Shown one piece after another: positions 43,849-51,888 of a stretch of DNA of 64,000 nt. Every line of letters begins with the position of its first letter. Position 1 is the first letter of the stretch. The DNA lies in contig NZ_JBISEP010000009.1 of NCBI RefSeq assembly GCF_044383835.1, positions 1 to 64,000 on the forward strand, in the 5' to 3' direction. Position numbers and translations under genes: made by a program. Below the pieces are notes generated by a model, which did no database searches, was not told the DNA's origin, and saw only the letters and a program-made list of their open reading frames with translations. This stretch comes from Paraliobacillus sp044383835. Lineage in GTDB: Bacteria > Bacillota > Bacilli > Bacillales > Amphibacillaceae.

Positions 43849-44601
43849 TTGCAACATTATTTTGTTCCTGCAAATCAATGGACAACGAACGAAGTGTTTA
43901 TTACAGGTGATGATTTTCACCATATTTGTCGAGTAATGCGTATGCAACAAGGTGATCAGATTATTTGTAATCGACCAGATGGACGATCGGCAACTTGTAA
44001 GATATCAAACATAACTGAAAGCCAAGTTGTTACAAGCATTGTGAATTGGATAGAAACTAATGTTGAAATGCCTATAAAAGTGGCAATTGCTCAAGCATTT
44101 CCGAAAGGTGATAAATTAGATTTAATTTTACAAAAAGGTACCGAGTTAGGCGCAGTTGATTTTTTACTTTTTCAAGGCGCTCGTTCTATTGTAAAATTAG
44201 ATACAAAAAAAGCTGATAAAAAATTACTTCGATACCGTAAAATTGTGAAGGAAGCGGCAGAGCAATCGCACCGCTCATGTTTACCTACTGTAATCATGCT
44301 GACGCGTTTTTCCGAATTGTTAGAACAAGCATCTAAGTTTGATCATAAGCTTGTAGCATATGAAGAAACAACACGCTCAGAAAAAAGTGATAAACTATAT
44401 GAAGCTTACAAAAAAATACGTACAGGTGAATCGGTATTTATCTGTATTGGTCCAGAAGGCGGTTTTACGGACGAAGAAATAGCTACATTGAAACAAAATG
44501 ATTTCACATGTATTCGCTTGGGTCCGAGGATACTTAGAACAGAAACAGCTGGATTATATACGTTAGCTACCCTCTCGTATCATTTTGAGGAAATGGAGTG
44601 A
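43849..44601 (+). CDS. rsmE: 16S rRNA m3U1498 methyltransferase RsmE
   Basis: RsmE methylates N3 of U1498 in 16S rRNA. The 250-residue SPOUT-family protein has an N-terminal PUA-like region (ITGDDFHHICRVMRMQQGD) and the knotted C-terminal domain with KGTELGAVDF, IGPEGGFTDEE and RLGPRILRTETA. I chose TTG 43849, giving the family start LQHYFVP. The binding site is weak (AAAGTTGG). An ATG at 43777 would lie inside prmA. It lies 22 bp after prmA and 5 bp before mtaB. Confidence 0.93.
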   Translation: MQHYFVPANQWTTNEVFITGDDFHHICRVMRMQQGDQIICNRPDGRSATCKISNITESQVVTSIVNWIETNVEMPIKVAIAQAFPKGDKLDLILQKGTELGAVDFLLFQGARSIVKLDTKKADKKLLRYRKIVKEAAEQSHRSCLPTVIMLTRFSELLEQASKFDHKLVAYEETTRSEKSDKLYEAYKKIRTGESVFICIGPEGGFTDEEIATLKQNDFTCIRLGPRILRTETAGLYTLATLSYHFEEME

Positions 44602-44606
44602 TCTAA

Positions 44607-45959
44607 ATGTCTACAGTGGCATTTCATACATTAGGTTGTAAGGTAAACCATTATGAAACAGAAGGAATTTGGCAAATTTTTAAACAGCACGGCTATGAAC
44701 GAGTTGACTTCGATCGTGAATCAGACGTTTATGTAATTAATACATGCACCGTAACAAATACAGGAGATAAAAAAAGTCGTCAAGTCATTCGTAGAGCGAT
44801 TCGTAAAAATCCAGAAGCAGTAATCTGTGTAACGGGTTGTTATGCGCAAACATCACCAGGAGAAATTATGGAAATTCCAGGGGTAGACATTGTTGTTGGC
44901 ACGCAGGATCGTGAAAAAATGATTGAGTTAATTAAAGAACATCAAGAAACACGTTTGCCAATCAATGGTGTATCTAACATTATGAAAAATCGTGTGTTCG
45001 AAGAAATGGATGTTCCGGTATTCTCAGATAGAACTCGTGCTTCGTTAAAAATTCAAGAAGGATGTAATAACTTCTGCACATTTTGTATTATTCCTTGGTC
45101 ACGAGGACTCCTTCGCTCAAGAAAACCTGAAAATGTGTTAAATCAAGCACAACAATTAGTTGATGCGGGTTATAAGGAAATCGTGTTAACTGGTATTCAT
45201 ACTGCTGGATATGGTGAAGACATGAAGGATTATAACTTTGCTGATTTATTACGTGATCTTGAGCATAAAGTAGAAGGATTAAAACGTATTCGTATTTCTT
45301 CCATAGAAGCTAGTCAGATTACGGATGAAGTGATTCAAGTGTTAGATGAATCAGAAAAAATTGTTCGGCATTTACATATTCCACTACAATCTGGTTCAGA
45401 TACAGTATTAGAAAGAATGCGTCGAAAATATTCAACTAGTTATTATAAGGAAAAAGTAGATCGAATGAAGCAAGCCTTACCTGGACTTGCTATTACATCT
45501 GATGTAATTGTAGGTTTTCCTGGAGAAACTGATGAAGAATTTCAGGAAACATATAATTTTATAAGAGAGATAGGTTATTCTGAGCTTCACGTATTTCCGT
45601 TTTCTAAACGTACAGGCACTCCAGCAGCAAGAATGGCTGATCAAGTGAATGATGATATAAAAAATGAACGTGTTCACCAACTTATTGAACTTTCTAATCA
45701 GCAAGCCAAAGAATATGCTTCGCAATATGAAGGAGAGATATTAGAAGTTATTCCTGAGGAACAAGATCAATCAGATAATAATAAAACGATGTTAATTGGT
45801 TATACAGATAATTATTTAAAAGTAAGGTTTGCAGGTACATCAGATATGATTGGAGAAATTGTTCGTGTGAAAATAACACAAGCTGGGTATCCACTCAATG
45901 ATGCTGTATTTGTTCGTGTGATGGATCAACCTGCAAGAAATGAAACAATTACCGTTTAA
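44607..45959 (+). CDS. mtaB: tRNA t6A37 methylthiotransferase MtaB
   Basis: MtaB (YqeV) adds a methylthio group to t6A37 in tRNAs decoding ANN codons. The 450-residue protein has the N-terminal cluster cysteines C11, C47 and C78. The radical-SAM cluster C153, C157, C160 (CNNFCTFC) comes next, and a C-terminal TRAM domain closes it. The ATG follows GGAGTG. It ends the heat-shock/ribosome-modification run; a strong terminator follows before the accessory metNIQ-type operon. Confidence 0.95.
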   Translation: MSTVAFHTLGCKVNHYETEGIWQIFKQHGYERVDFDRESDVYVINTCTVTNTGDKKSRQVIRRAIRKNPEAVICVTGCYAQTSPGEIMEIPGVDIVVGTQDREKMIELIKEHQETRLPINGVSNIMKNRVFEEMDVPVFSDRTRASLKIQEGCNNFCTFCIIPWSRGLLRSRKPENVLNQAQQLVDAGYKEIVLTGIHTAGYGEDMKDYNFADLLRDLEHKVEGLKRIRISSIEASQITDEVIQVLDESEKIVRHLHIPLQSGSDTVLERMRRKYSTSYYKEKVDRMKQALPGLAITSDVIVGFPGETDEEFQETYNFIREIGYSELHVFPFSKRTGTPAARMADQVNDDIKNERVHQLIELSNQQAKEYASQYEGEILEVIPEEQDQSDNNKTMLIGYTDNYLKVRFAGTSDMIGEIVRVKITQAGYPLNDAVFVRVMDQPARNETITV

Positions 45960-45975
45960 ATATCAAACATTTATT

Positions 45976-46006
45976 TACCACAGTATTTTTAACTGTGGTA
46001 TTTTTT
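45976..46006 (+). terminator. Terminator after mtaB
   Basis: TACCACAGT pairs perfectly with ACTGTGGTA, followed by six T. Confidence 0.85.
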
Positions 46007-46099
46007 ATGCGCAAAATTAATTTGAGATAAAAATTTTTAGAATTTTTAATTTTAAGTATTGCTAAATTTTAACTTATATATTATTATTAAATGAACTAA

Positions 46100-46118
46100 T
46101 CCGATGAATTAAATCGGA
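46100..46118. promoter_or_regulatory. Inverted repeat, candidate operator upstream of metN
   Basis: TCCGAT, 7 bases, ATCGGA (perfect dyad, with weaker TAA/TTA extension outward) stands out in an extremely AT-rich 250-bp leader (46010-46260). No S-box (SAM riboswitch) core is visible there. It could bind a dimeric regulator of the transporter operon. No regulator is identified. Confidence 0.4.
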
Positions 46119-46262
46119 ATTAAAATGAAATTAAATTCTAGTGAAACAAAAAGACTTTCAGATACCTTAAGCTTTTAGATAAACTAGGCTGTATTAAGCT
46201 AATAAAACAAGTATGTGATTGAACGCAAGAGCACAATATCATGTATAGAAAGGGTGAACAGT

Positions 46263-47285
46263 ATGATTCTTCTAGAACAAATTTGTAAGAAATATCATCG
46301 AGAAGGGCAAGAAATAGATGCGCTAAAAGATATTAACATACAAGTTGAACAAGGCGATATCTTTGGGGTAATTGGTTATAGTGGAGCTGGAAAAAGTACC
46401 CTTGTTCGATTGGTGAATTATCTGGAAAAACCAACAAGTGGAAAAGTAGTTGTTGATGGACAGTGTTTGAACAAATTAAATAAACACCAGTTACGCAACA
46501 CCAGGAAACAAATCGGTATGATTTTCCAGAACTTTAATTTATTGGAGTCGAAAACAATCTCTCAAAATGTTGCCATGCCGCTAATTTTAGAAAAAATGAA
46601 CAAAAATGAAATGAAAACAAGAGTTAATGAACTTTTACAGTTTGTCGGTTTAGAAGATAAGCAAATGAGTTATCCAAATGAATTATCAGGTGGTCAGAAG
46701 CAACGTGTTGGAATAGCAAGAGCACTTGCTACTAATCCAAGAATCTTATTGTGTGATGAAGCAACATCTGCTTTAGATCCTCAAACAACACAATCAATTT
46801 TAGAATTATTAAAAAAAATAAATAAGGAATATAACATAACGATCATGCTAATTACACACGAGATGCAGGTTATTCAGCAAATATGTAATAAAGTTGCTGT
46901 AATGGAGCAAGGAGAGGTTATTGAGGTTGGATCTGTATTAGATGTATTTGGTTATCCTGAACAGCTAACAACGAAAAAATTTGTTCAAACAGTAATTAGC
47001 AATAAAATTCCCTCAAGTATCAAAAGAAAATTAAAAGAAAAAAGCGAAAAAAATATATACAAACTTGAAATGGTTGGTAATCATGCTACAAAATCTATTC
47101 TTCATCAATTAATAATTAACTATCAGCTGCACCTCAATGTCATTTATACAAACATGGCAGAAATTCAAGAAACGACACTTGCAATCTGGTATGTGCAAAT
47201 CGAGGGAGAAGAGCGAACAAAGCGAGCTGCAATTGATTTTTTAGAGAGACAAAAAGTTCGGATTAAGGAGGTTACAATAGAATGA
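46263..47285 (+). CDS. metN: MetN-type ABC transporter ATP-binding protein
   Basis: The 340-residue ATPase belongs to the MetN subfamily that powers methionine-class importers. It shows Walker A GYSGAGKST, signature LSGGQKQR, Walker B ILLCDEATSALD and the switch histidine in LITHE. A C-terminal ligand-sensing NIL-type domain (about 260-340) would inhibit transport when substrate is plentiful. The C-terminal domain is less conserved to my eye than the ATPase. ATG 46263 follows AAAGGGTG. It overlaps metI by 4 bases. The real substrate may not be methionine; see the URO-D gene. Confidence 0.88.
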   Translation: MILLEQICKKYHREGQEIDALKDINIQVEQGDIFGVIGYSGAGKSTLVRLVNYLEKPTSGKVVVDGQCLNKLNKHQLRNTRKQIGMIFQNFNLLESKTISQNVAMPLILEKMNKNEMKTRVNELLQFVGLEDKQMSYPNELSGGQKQRVGIARALATNPRILLCDEATSALDPQTTQSILELLKKINKEYNITIMLITHEMQVIQQICNKVAVMEQGEVIEVGSVLDVFGYPEQLTTKKFVQTVISNKIPSSIKRKLKEKSEKNIYKLEMVGNHATKSILHQLIINYQLHLNVIYTNMAEIQETTLAIWYVQIEGEERTKRAAIDFLERQKVRIKEVTIE

Positions 47286-47941
47286 TAGAAACAAATGTTA
47301 CCTTAGAACAATTTTTGCAAGCTATCATTGATACTTTATACATGGTAGGAGTGGCGTTATTAATTGGGGCGCTTATCGGATTTTTTTTAGGTGTTTTAAT
47401 CGTTGTCACTCGTCCAGGTGGTGTCATAGGAATGAATTGGATTTATGTATTGTTAAATCCAATTATTAACATAGTTCGTTCCGTTCCTTTCATAATCTTG
47501 CTAGTTGTAATTATTCCTTTCACACGAATAATAGTAGGTTCATCAATTGGCACTAACGCAGCAATTGTTCCGTTAATTATTTATATTTCACCGTATATTG
47601 CTAGATTAGTAGAGAATTCTTTACTTGAAGTAAGTTCTGGGATTATTGAAGCTGCAGAATCAATGGGAGCAACGCCTTTTCAGGTGATTTGGTACTTTTT
47701 ATTACCAGAAGCATTCGGTTCTTTAATTCTCTCATTAACCACTGCAACAATTTCATTGATTGGAGCTACAGCAATGGCTGGAACCGTTGGAGGAGGGGGG
47801 ATTGGAGATTTAGCAATTGTTTATGGCTATCAGCGCTTCGATACATTCGCTATGGTTGCTACAGTTGTGATACTAATTATTTTTGTGCAGGTAATTCAGT
47901 CTTCGGGTAACAAATTAGCACGTTATATTAGAAGAAATTAA
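47282..47941 (+). CDS. metI: MetI-type ABC transporter permease
   Basis: The 219-residue membrane protein has about five spans and the ABC permease EAA loop (IIEAAESMGATPFQVIWYFLLPEA). VGGGGIGDLAIVYGYQRF follows it, typical of MetI. The ATG overlaps the metN stop, so the two are translationally coupled. It lies 16 bp before the URO-D-family gene, behind which comes the binding-protein gene. Confidence 0.9.
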   Translation: MIETNVTLEQFLQAIIDTLYMVGVALLIGALIGFFLGVLIVVTRPGGVIGMNWIYVLLNPIINIVRSVPFIILLVVIIPFTRIIVGSSIGTNAAIVPLIIYISPYIARLVENSLLEVSSGIIEAAESMGATPFQVIWYFLLPEAFGSLILSLTTATISLIGATAMAGTVGGGGIGDLAIVYGYQRFDTFAMVATVVILIIFVQVIQSSGNKLARYIRRN

Positions 47942-47957
47942 TTTAGGAGGCTAAAAT

Positions 47958-48974
47958 ATGGTTGAGTGGAATAAGAAAAGCCGGTTTGAGGCACATTTAA
48001 ATGGAAAACATGCAGATCGACCGATTGTTAGTGCTTGGTATCACTTCCTAGATAAAGAACAAACTGCTTTAGATTTAGCTGAGGCAACAATCGAGTTTGC
48101 CAATAAATTTAATTGGGATTGGATAAAAATTAATCCTCGAGCAACTTATCTAGCGGAGGCATTCGGTAATCAATACGATTTAAACGATTATCAATGGGTT
48201 TTTCCTAAACAAACTAACGCAGTTGTAAAAGAGAGTAAGGATGTATGGAACATTAATGAGATTGATGTGGAGCAATCAGTTCCGTTACAAGAACAACTTG
48301 AAACAGTTAGCATAATACGAAAAGCATTACCTGAAACACCAATTGTGCAGACCCTTTTCTCTCCCTTAACCATCTTGTTGTTTCTTACTGGTAATTCTCC
48401 TTATGTTGATCAATCGGTATATGGTAGTGAGAACCCATTATTAATTAAAGATTTATTTAGAAAAGAACGGTCAGGTGTTCATAAGGCGTTACATGCAATT
48501 TCGCTAACAATGGCAAGCTATGTGAAAGAGTTGGAAACTGTAGGTGCTGATGGTATATTTTACGCCGTGACAGGTACTGCACATCCAGCATTATTTGACG
48601 AAGCAGCTTTTAATGAGTTTTCTAGGCCGTACGATTTAATTGTATTAAATGCAATGAGTAAAGGTAAACGGATTTTGCATACGTGTGGTGCACAAGCACA
48701 TCCAAAACGATTTGATAATTATCCAATTGAAGGTATTAGCTGGGACGCAAATGCTGAAGGGAATCCAGGACTAAATATTTCTTTGAATAAAACAAAAGTA
48801 GCTGGTATAGATCATCACACGTTCGCTGAAGCATCAGTTACATCAATTCGTGAACAGATAGAATACGCATTAGAAACAATGAAAAACCAACCATTTTTAT
48901 TAGTTCCAAACTGTTGCGTGTCATTTGATGTAACAGATGCAGCGCTTCGAGAATTAAGAGAGAACATTAAATAA
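47958..48974 (+). CDS. URO-D superfamily methyltransferase-like protein
   Basis: A 338-residue protein of the uroporphyrinogen decarboxylase superfamily, but not HemE. It carries H241-x-C243 (ILHTCGA) and a late cysteine pair (C319, C320, VPNCC). That spacing matches the H-x-C-Xn-C zinc site of MtaA/CmuA-type methyltransferases, which move methyl groups between corrinoids, thiols and pterins. It sits inside a metNIQ-type operon, 16 bp after metI and about 20 bp before metQ, behind AGGAGG. A zinc enzyme demethylating an imported methylated compound, or making methionine from it, is inferred. The substrate is unknown. Confidence 0.72.
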   Translation: MVEWNKKSRFEAHLNGKHADRPIVSAWYHFLDKEQTALDLAEATIEFANKFNWDWIKINPRATYLAEAFGNQYDLNDYQWVFPKQTNAVVKESKDVWNINEIDVEQSVPLQEQLETVSIIRKALPETPIVQTLFSPLTILLFLTGNSPYVDQSVYGSENPLLIKDLFRKERSGVHKALHAISLTMASYVKELETVGADGIFYAVTGTAHPALFDEAAFNEFSRPYDLIVLNAMSKGKRILHTCGAQAHPKRFDNYPIEGISWDANAEGNPGLNISLNKTKVAGIDHHTFAEASVTSIREQIEYALETMKNQPFLLVPNCCVSFDVTDAALRELRENIK

Positions 48975-48995
48975 ATACATGTGAAAAGGGTGATA

Positions 48996-49829
48996 ATGCA
49001 AATGAAGAAATTACTATTATTTATTGCTTTAGGAGTATTGTTTTTATTTACAGCTTGTGGAGATGATGAAGCTACAGGTGAGGAGAAAAAAGATTTGGTG
49101 GTTGGTTTTGGTGTGGGGACATATGAAGAACAATTTCGTGCAAGTATCTTGCCCATTTTAGAAGAACAAGGGTATGATGTGACGGTCGAAGTATTCTCAC
49201 AAAACATGCAACTTAATCCAGCGATGAAAGAAGGGTCAATTGATGCAAGTGTATTTCAAAGCACAGCGTATATGGAAGGAATTAATGACGAATTAGGGAT
49301 GGAAATGTCACCTATTGCGTATGTTCCGGGTGCTCCTCAAAGTTTACATTCTGTTAAATATGATTCGATGGATGAAGTTGAAGATAATATTACAGTTGCA
49401 CTACCGAATGATCCTGTCAATCAAGAACGAGCAGTGCGCATATTGGAAGACTTAGGATGGGTTAAAGTTAAAGAAGGTGCTGGGACTACTGACTTTAATT
49501 TAAATAGTGTGGAGTTAGATAAATATGAAATAGAATTTAAAGTGTTAGATCCAGCACAAATTTTAGTATCTTTAGAAGATGTTGATTTTGGTGTTGTGAA
49601 TGGAAATTACATTGCCGATGCTGGTATGAAAATTACCGATGCATTAAAAATAGAGGATACACCATTAGAGCACCGGATTATTGTTACCACCTTAGCAGAA
49701 GATAAAGATACAGAGTGGGCGGCAGATTTAACCGCTGCATATGAGTCAGTGGAATTTGAAGAATATATTTTATCACAAGAAAAATATGATGGCTTTATAT
49801 TACCGGAAGCATGGGAAGATAATAATTAA
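48996..49829 (+). CDS. metQ: MetQ/NlpA-family substrate-binding lipoprotein
   Basis: A 277-residue lipoprotein with a signal peptide and lipobox LFTAC, then a two-lobed NlpA-type binding domain (VEVFSQNMQLNPAMKEGSID; ALPNDPVNQERAVRILE; GVVNGNYIADAG). It would deliver ligand to MetNI. As I recall them, canonical methionine-binding MetQ proteins have a serine/threonine-asparagine in the PND segment and a VN-NY motif close to VINANYA. The changes here suggest a different or modified ligand. ATG 48996 follows AAGGG; a GTG at 48981 overlaps that region. Confidence 0.85.
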   Translation: MQMKKLLLFIALGVLFLFTACGDDEATGEEKKDLVVGFGVGTYEEQFRASILPILEEQGYDVTVEVFSQNMQLNPAMKEGSIDASVFQSTAYMEGINDELGMEMSPIAYVPGAPQSLHSVKYDSMDEVEDNITVALPNDPVNQERAVRILEDLGWVKVKEGAGTTDFNLNSVELDKYEIEFKVLDPAQILVSLEDVDFGVVNGNYIADAGMKITDALKIEDTPLEHRIIVTTLAEDKDTEWAADLTAAYESVEFEEYILSQEKYDGFILPEAWEDNN

Positions 49830-49868
49830 TATAAACAGCAGAGACGTATCTCTGCTGTTTATATTAAT
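49826..49868. terminator. Strong terminator after metQ
   Basis: A perfect stem of about 20 bp built on ATAAACAGCAGAGA / TCTCTGCTGTTTAT, loop CGTA. It can act on both strands between convergent metQ and yqeW. Confidence 0.88.
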
Positions 49869-49931
49869 TTTATAAGGAAAAATCTCATTTAGGCTAGGTG
49901 TATGCTGTGAAGTATTTACTGCTACGCCTTG

Positions 49932-50855
49932 TTATATTTTTTGTGACTTAGATATTATTTTTTTCTCTAAAAATGGTATAAAAGGTATCACAATTATAAC
50001 AGAAAAAATGTTAAATAAAACGGCAGTATGAGCCAGTTGATTCACACTATTTGTTGCTAGTTGTCCACCAATATAAGTAACCAGTGATAAGAAAGGAACA
50101 ACTATCAATACGGTGAATATATTAAAGATGGTATGTGTGATAGCAACTAATTTAGCTTGCTTTGATGTTCGAATCGAGGCAACTAAAGTTGTTACACAAG
50201 TACCAATATTCGATCCTAACATAATTGCAATGGAGGTGGTTAACGTGATGATGTTTTCATGTAATAAGCTAGCTGTTAAAGCAAAGGTGGCACTTGAAGA
50301 TTGAATGACTGCACTAATGATAACACCAATGAGTAACCCCATCTCTGGATAAGTTTGTGCAGATGAAAATGCGTATTTTAAAGAAAAACTATCATTAATT
50401 AAGGGCATTAATGATTGGAACCCATCCATCGCAATAAATATATTTCCTAGACCTAGAAGAATACATCCAATATAAAAAATATTCTTTTGATTAATAAAAA
50501 CAAATATAATTCCAGCAAATAAACTGATATGAAAAGGAAATATATCTCCTAGAGTAAGTAATTCCCCAGTAATGGTTGTACCAATATTGGCACCAAGAAT
50601 AATTCCTATTGTTTGTCTAAATGTTAGAATCCCAACAGTCACCATGCTAATCGTAATAATCAAAACAACAGAACTGCTTTGTAAAATGGCAGTAGCTATT
50701 GTACCGATCATAATACTTCCAAGTAGATGATTGGTACTTGTAGAAATCCAATTAGTTAGCTTTGACTCCGCATAAAACTTCATACCAGTTTGTAATAAGC
50801 GCATGCCTATAAAAAATAGCATGATAAATACGAATAATAAAGATATAAGTTCCAT
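49932..50855 (-). CDS. yqeW: Na/Pi cotransporter family protein YqeW
   Basis: A 307-residue polytopic membrane protein of the Na+/phosphate cotransporter II family. It shows the duplicated QSSS signature (ATAILQSSSVVLIITIS and SAVIQSSSATFALTAS) and GANIGTT/GSNIGTC segments. No C-terminal PhoU-like domain is present. Substrate is presumed phosphate with sodium. The ATG at 50855 follows AGAGGTG. It stands alone on the minus strand between metQ and rpsU. Confidence 0.88.
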   Translation of the reverse strand: MELISLLFVFIMLFFIGMRLLQTGMKFYAESKLTNWISTSTNHLLGSIMIGTIATAILQSSSVVLIITISMVTVGILTFRQTIGIILGANIGTTITGELLTLGDIFPFHISLFAGIIFVFINQKNIFYIGCILLGLGNIFIAMDGFQSLMPLINDSFSLKYAFSSAQTYPEMGLLIGVIISAVIQSSSATFALTASLLHENIITLTTSIAIMLGSNIGTCVTTLVASIRTSKQAKLVAITHTIFNIFTVLIVVPFLSLVTYIGGQLATNSVNQLAHTAVLFNIFSVIIVIPFIPFLEKKIISKSQKI

Positions 50856-50935
50856 AATGGCTCACCTCTAATTAAACTATATGGACATGCACCGACAAAC
50901 ATGTTAAGAATTCAACGATTAGCCTAAACAAAAAG

Positions 50936-50964
50936 TTGACCTACAAAATTCCTTATATTATAAT
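50936..50964 (+). promoter_or_regulatory. SigA promoter for rpsU-yqeY
   Basis: TTGACC (50936-50941), 17-bp spacer, TATAAT (50959-50964), about 70 bp upstream of rpsU. Near-consensus, as expected for a ribosomal protein gene. Confidence 0.85.
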
Positions 50965-51036
50965 GTCAAAGAGACATGTGTAGCGTATACATATGTCGTA
51001 ACAAATTGTTGATGCTTCGGAGGGAGGGAAATTAGC

Positions 51037-51210
51037 ATGTCAAACACAACTCGCGTTCGTAAAAACGAGTCTCTTGAAGATGCTCTTCGTCGCTTTAAGC
51101 GCAGTGTATCAAAATCGGGTACATTGTCAGAATACCGTAAGCGTGAATTCTATGAGAAACCTAGTGTTCGTCGCAAGAAAAAGTCTGAGGCGGCTAGAAA
51201 GCGCAAGTAA
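51037..51210 (+). CDS. rpsU: 30S ribosomal protein S21 (bS21)
   Basis: A 57-residue, strongly basic protein reading MSNTTRVRKNESLEDALRRF onward and ending in KKKSEAARKRK. This is bS21, which supports base pairing of mRNA with the 16S rRNA 3' end. GGAGGGAGG lies upstream of the ATG. It is the first gene after its own strong promoter and leads into yqeY, the usual order. Confidence 0.97.
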   Translation: MSNTTRVRKNESLEDALRRFKRSVSKSGTLSEYRKREFYEKPSVRRKKKSEAARKRK

Positions 51211-51276
51211 TTTTAATTGCATGAACGGAAAGGAAGAAGCTTGATTTTTTTTCCGAGAAGAGGGTGTAGAACGATA

Positions 51277-51723
51277 ATGTCATTACTAGAACGTCTAAAC
51301 CAAGATATGAAAGTAGCAATGAAAAGTAAAGATAAAGAAAAACTAAGCGTTATTCGCATGGTTAAAGCATCTTTACAAAATGAATCTATCAAATTTGGTA
51401 AAGACGAATTAAGTGAAGAAGAAGAAGTAACTGTTTTATCTCGAGAGGTAAAACAAAGAAAAGATTCCCTCCATGAATTTAAAGAAGCTGGACGCGATGA
51501 TCTTGTAGAAAAATTAGTAGCCGAATTGAATGTTTTACAAGCATATATGCCTGAACAGCTGTCAAGTGAAAGATTGGAAAAAATTGTATTGCAAACCATT
51601 GAAGAAGTCAATGCTACTTCAAAAAAAGAAATGGGTAAAGTAATGGGTGTTTTAATGCCTAAAGTAAAAGGCAAAGCGGATGGAACTGAAGTGAAGCAGC
51701 TGGTTCAAAAGCACTTGTCTTAA
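51277..51723 (+). CDS. yqeY: GatB/YqeY domain protein
   Basis: A 148-residue protein made of the YqeY domain, related to the tRNA-binding tail of amidotransferase subunit GatB. It shows MSLLERLNQDMKVAMKSKDK, a basic helix (LSVIRMVKASLQNESI) and the C-terminal KEMGKVMGVLMPKVKGKADG. A role in tRNA handling is inferred from the domain. ATG 51277 follows AGAGGGTG. Longer in-frame starts upstream are not homologous. Confidence 0.93.
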   Translation: MSLLERLNQDMKVAMKSKDKEKLSVIRMVKASLQNESIKFGKDELSEEEEVTVLSREVKQRKDSLHEFKEAGRDDLVEKLVAELNVLQAYMPEQLSSERLEKIVLQTIEEVNATSKKEMGKVMGVLMPKVKGKADGTEVKQLVQKHLS

Positions 51724-51748
51724 TCTGTTTAATGATTTATAGACGAAT

Positions 51749-51787
51749 AATCTCCTATCATATTTACGTGGTAGGAGATTATTTTTA
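51749..51787 (+). terminator. Terminator after yqeY
   Basis: AATCTCCTA pairs with TAGGAGATT over a 14-base loop, followed by ATTTTTAT. Confidence 0.75.
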
Positions 51788-51819
51788 TGAAACTATTTAT
51801 GCTATAATATATAATTAAA

Positions 51820-51846
51820 TGAAACTTTTTACTGAGATTCTGCGTA
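51820..51846 (+). promoter_or_regulatory. Predicted SigW promoter for yqeZ-floA-yqfB
   Basis: TGAAAC (51820-51825), 17 bases, CGTA (51843-51846) fits the SigW pattern (TGAAAC, 16-17 bases, CGTA). It lies about 45 bp before yqeZ. The same operon is in the SigW envelope-stress regulon of B. subtilis, which supports the call. A TATAAT at 51803-51808 lacks a good -35. Confidence 0.75.
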
Positions 51847-51888
51847 GATAATGTACATAATAGTAAGAATGGAAAGGAGGGAGGGAGA

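Noticed and set aside
46010..46260. SAM riboswitch (S-box) upstream of metN
   Set aside because: I looked for the S-box core and terminator expected for methionine transporters in this group and found neither.
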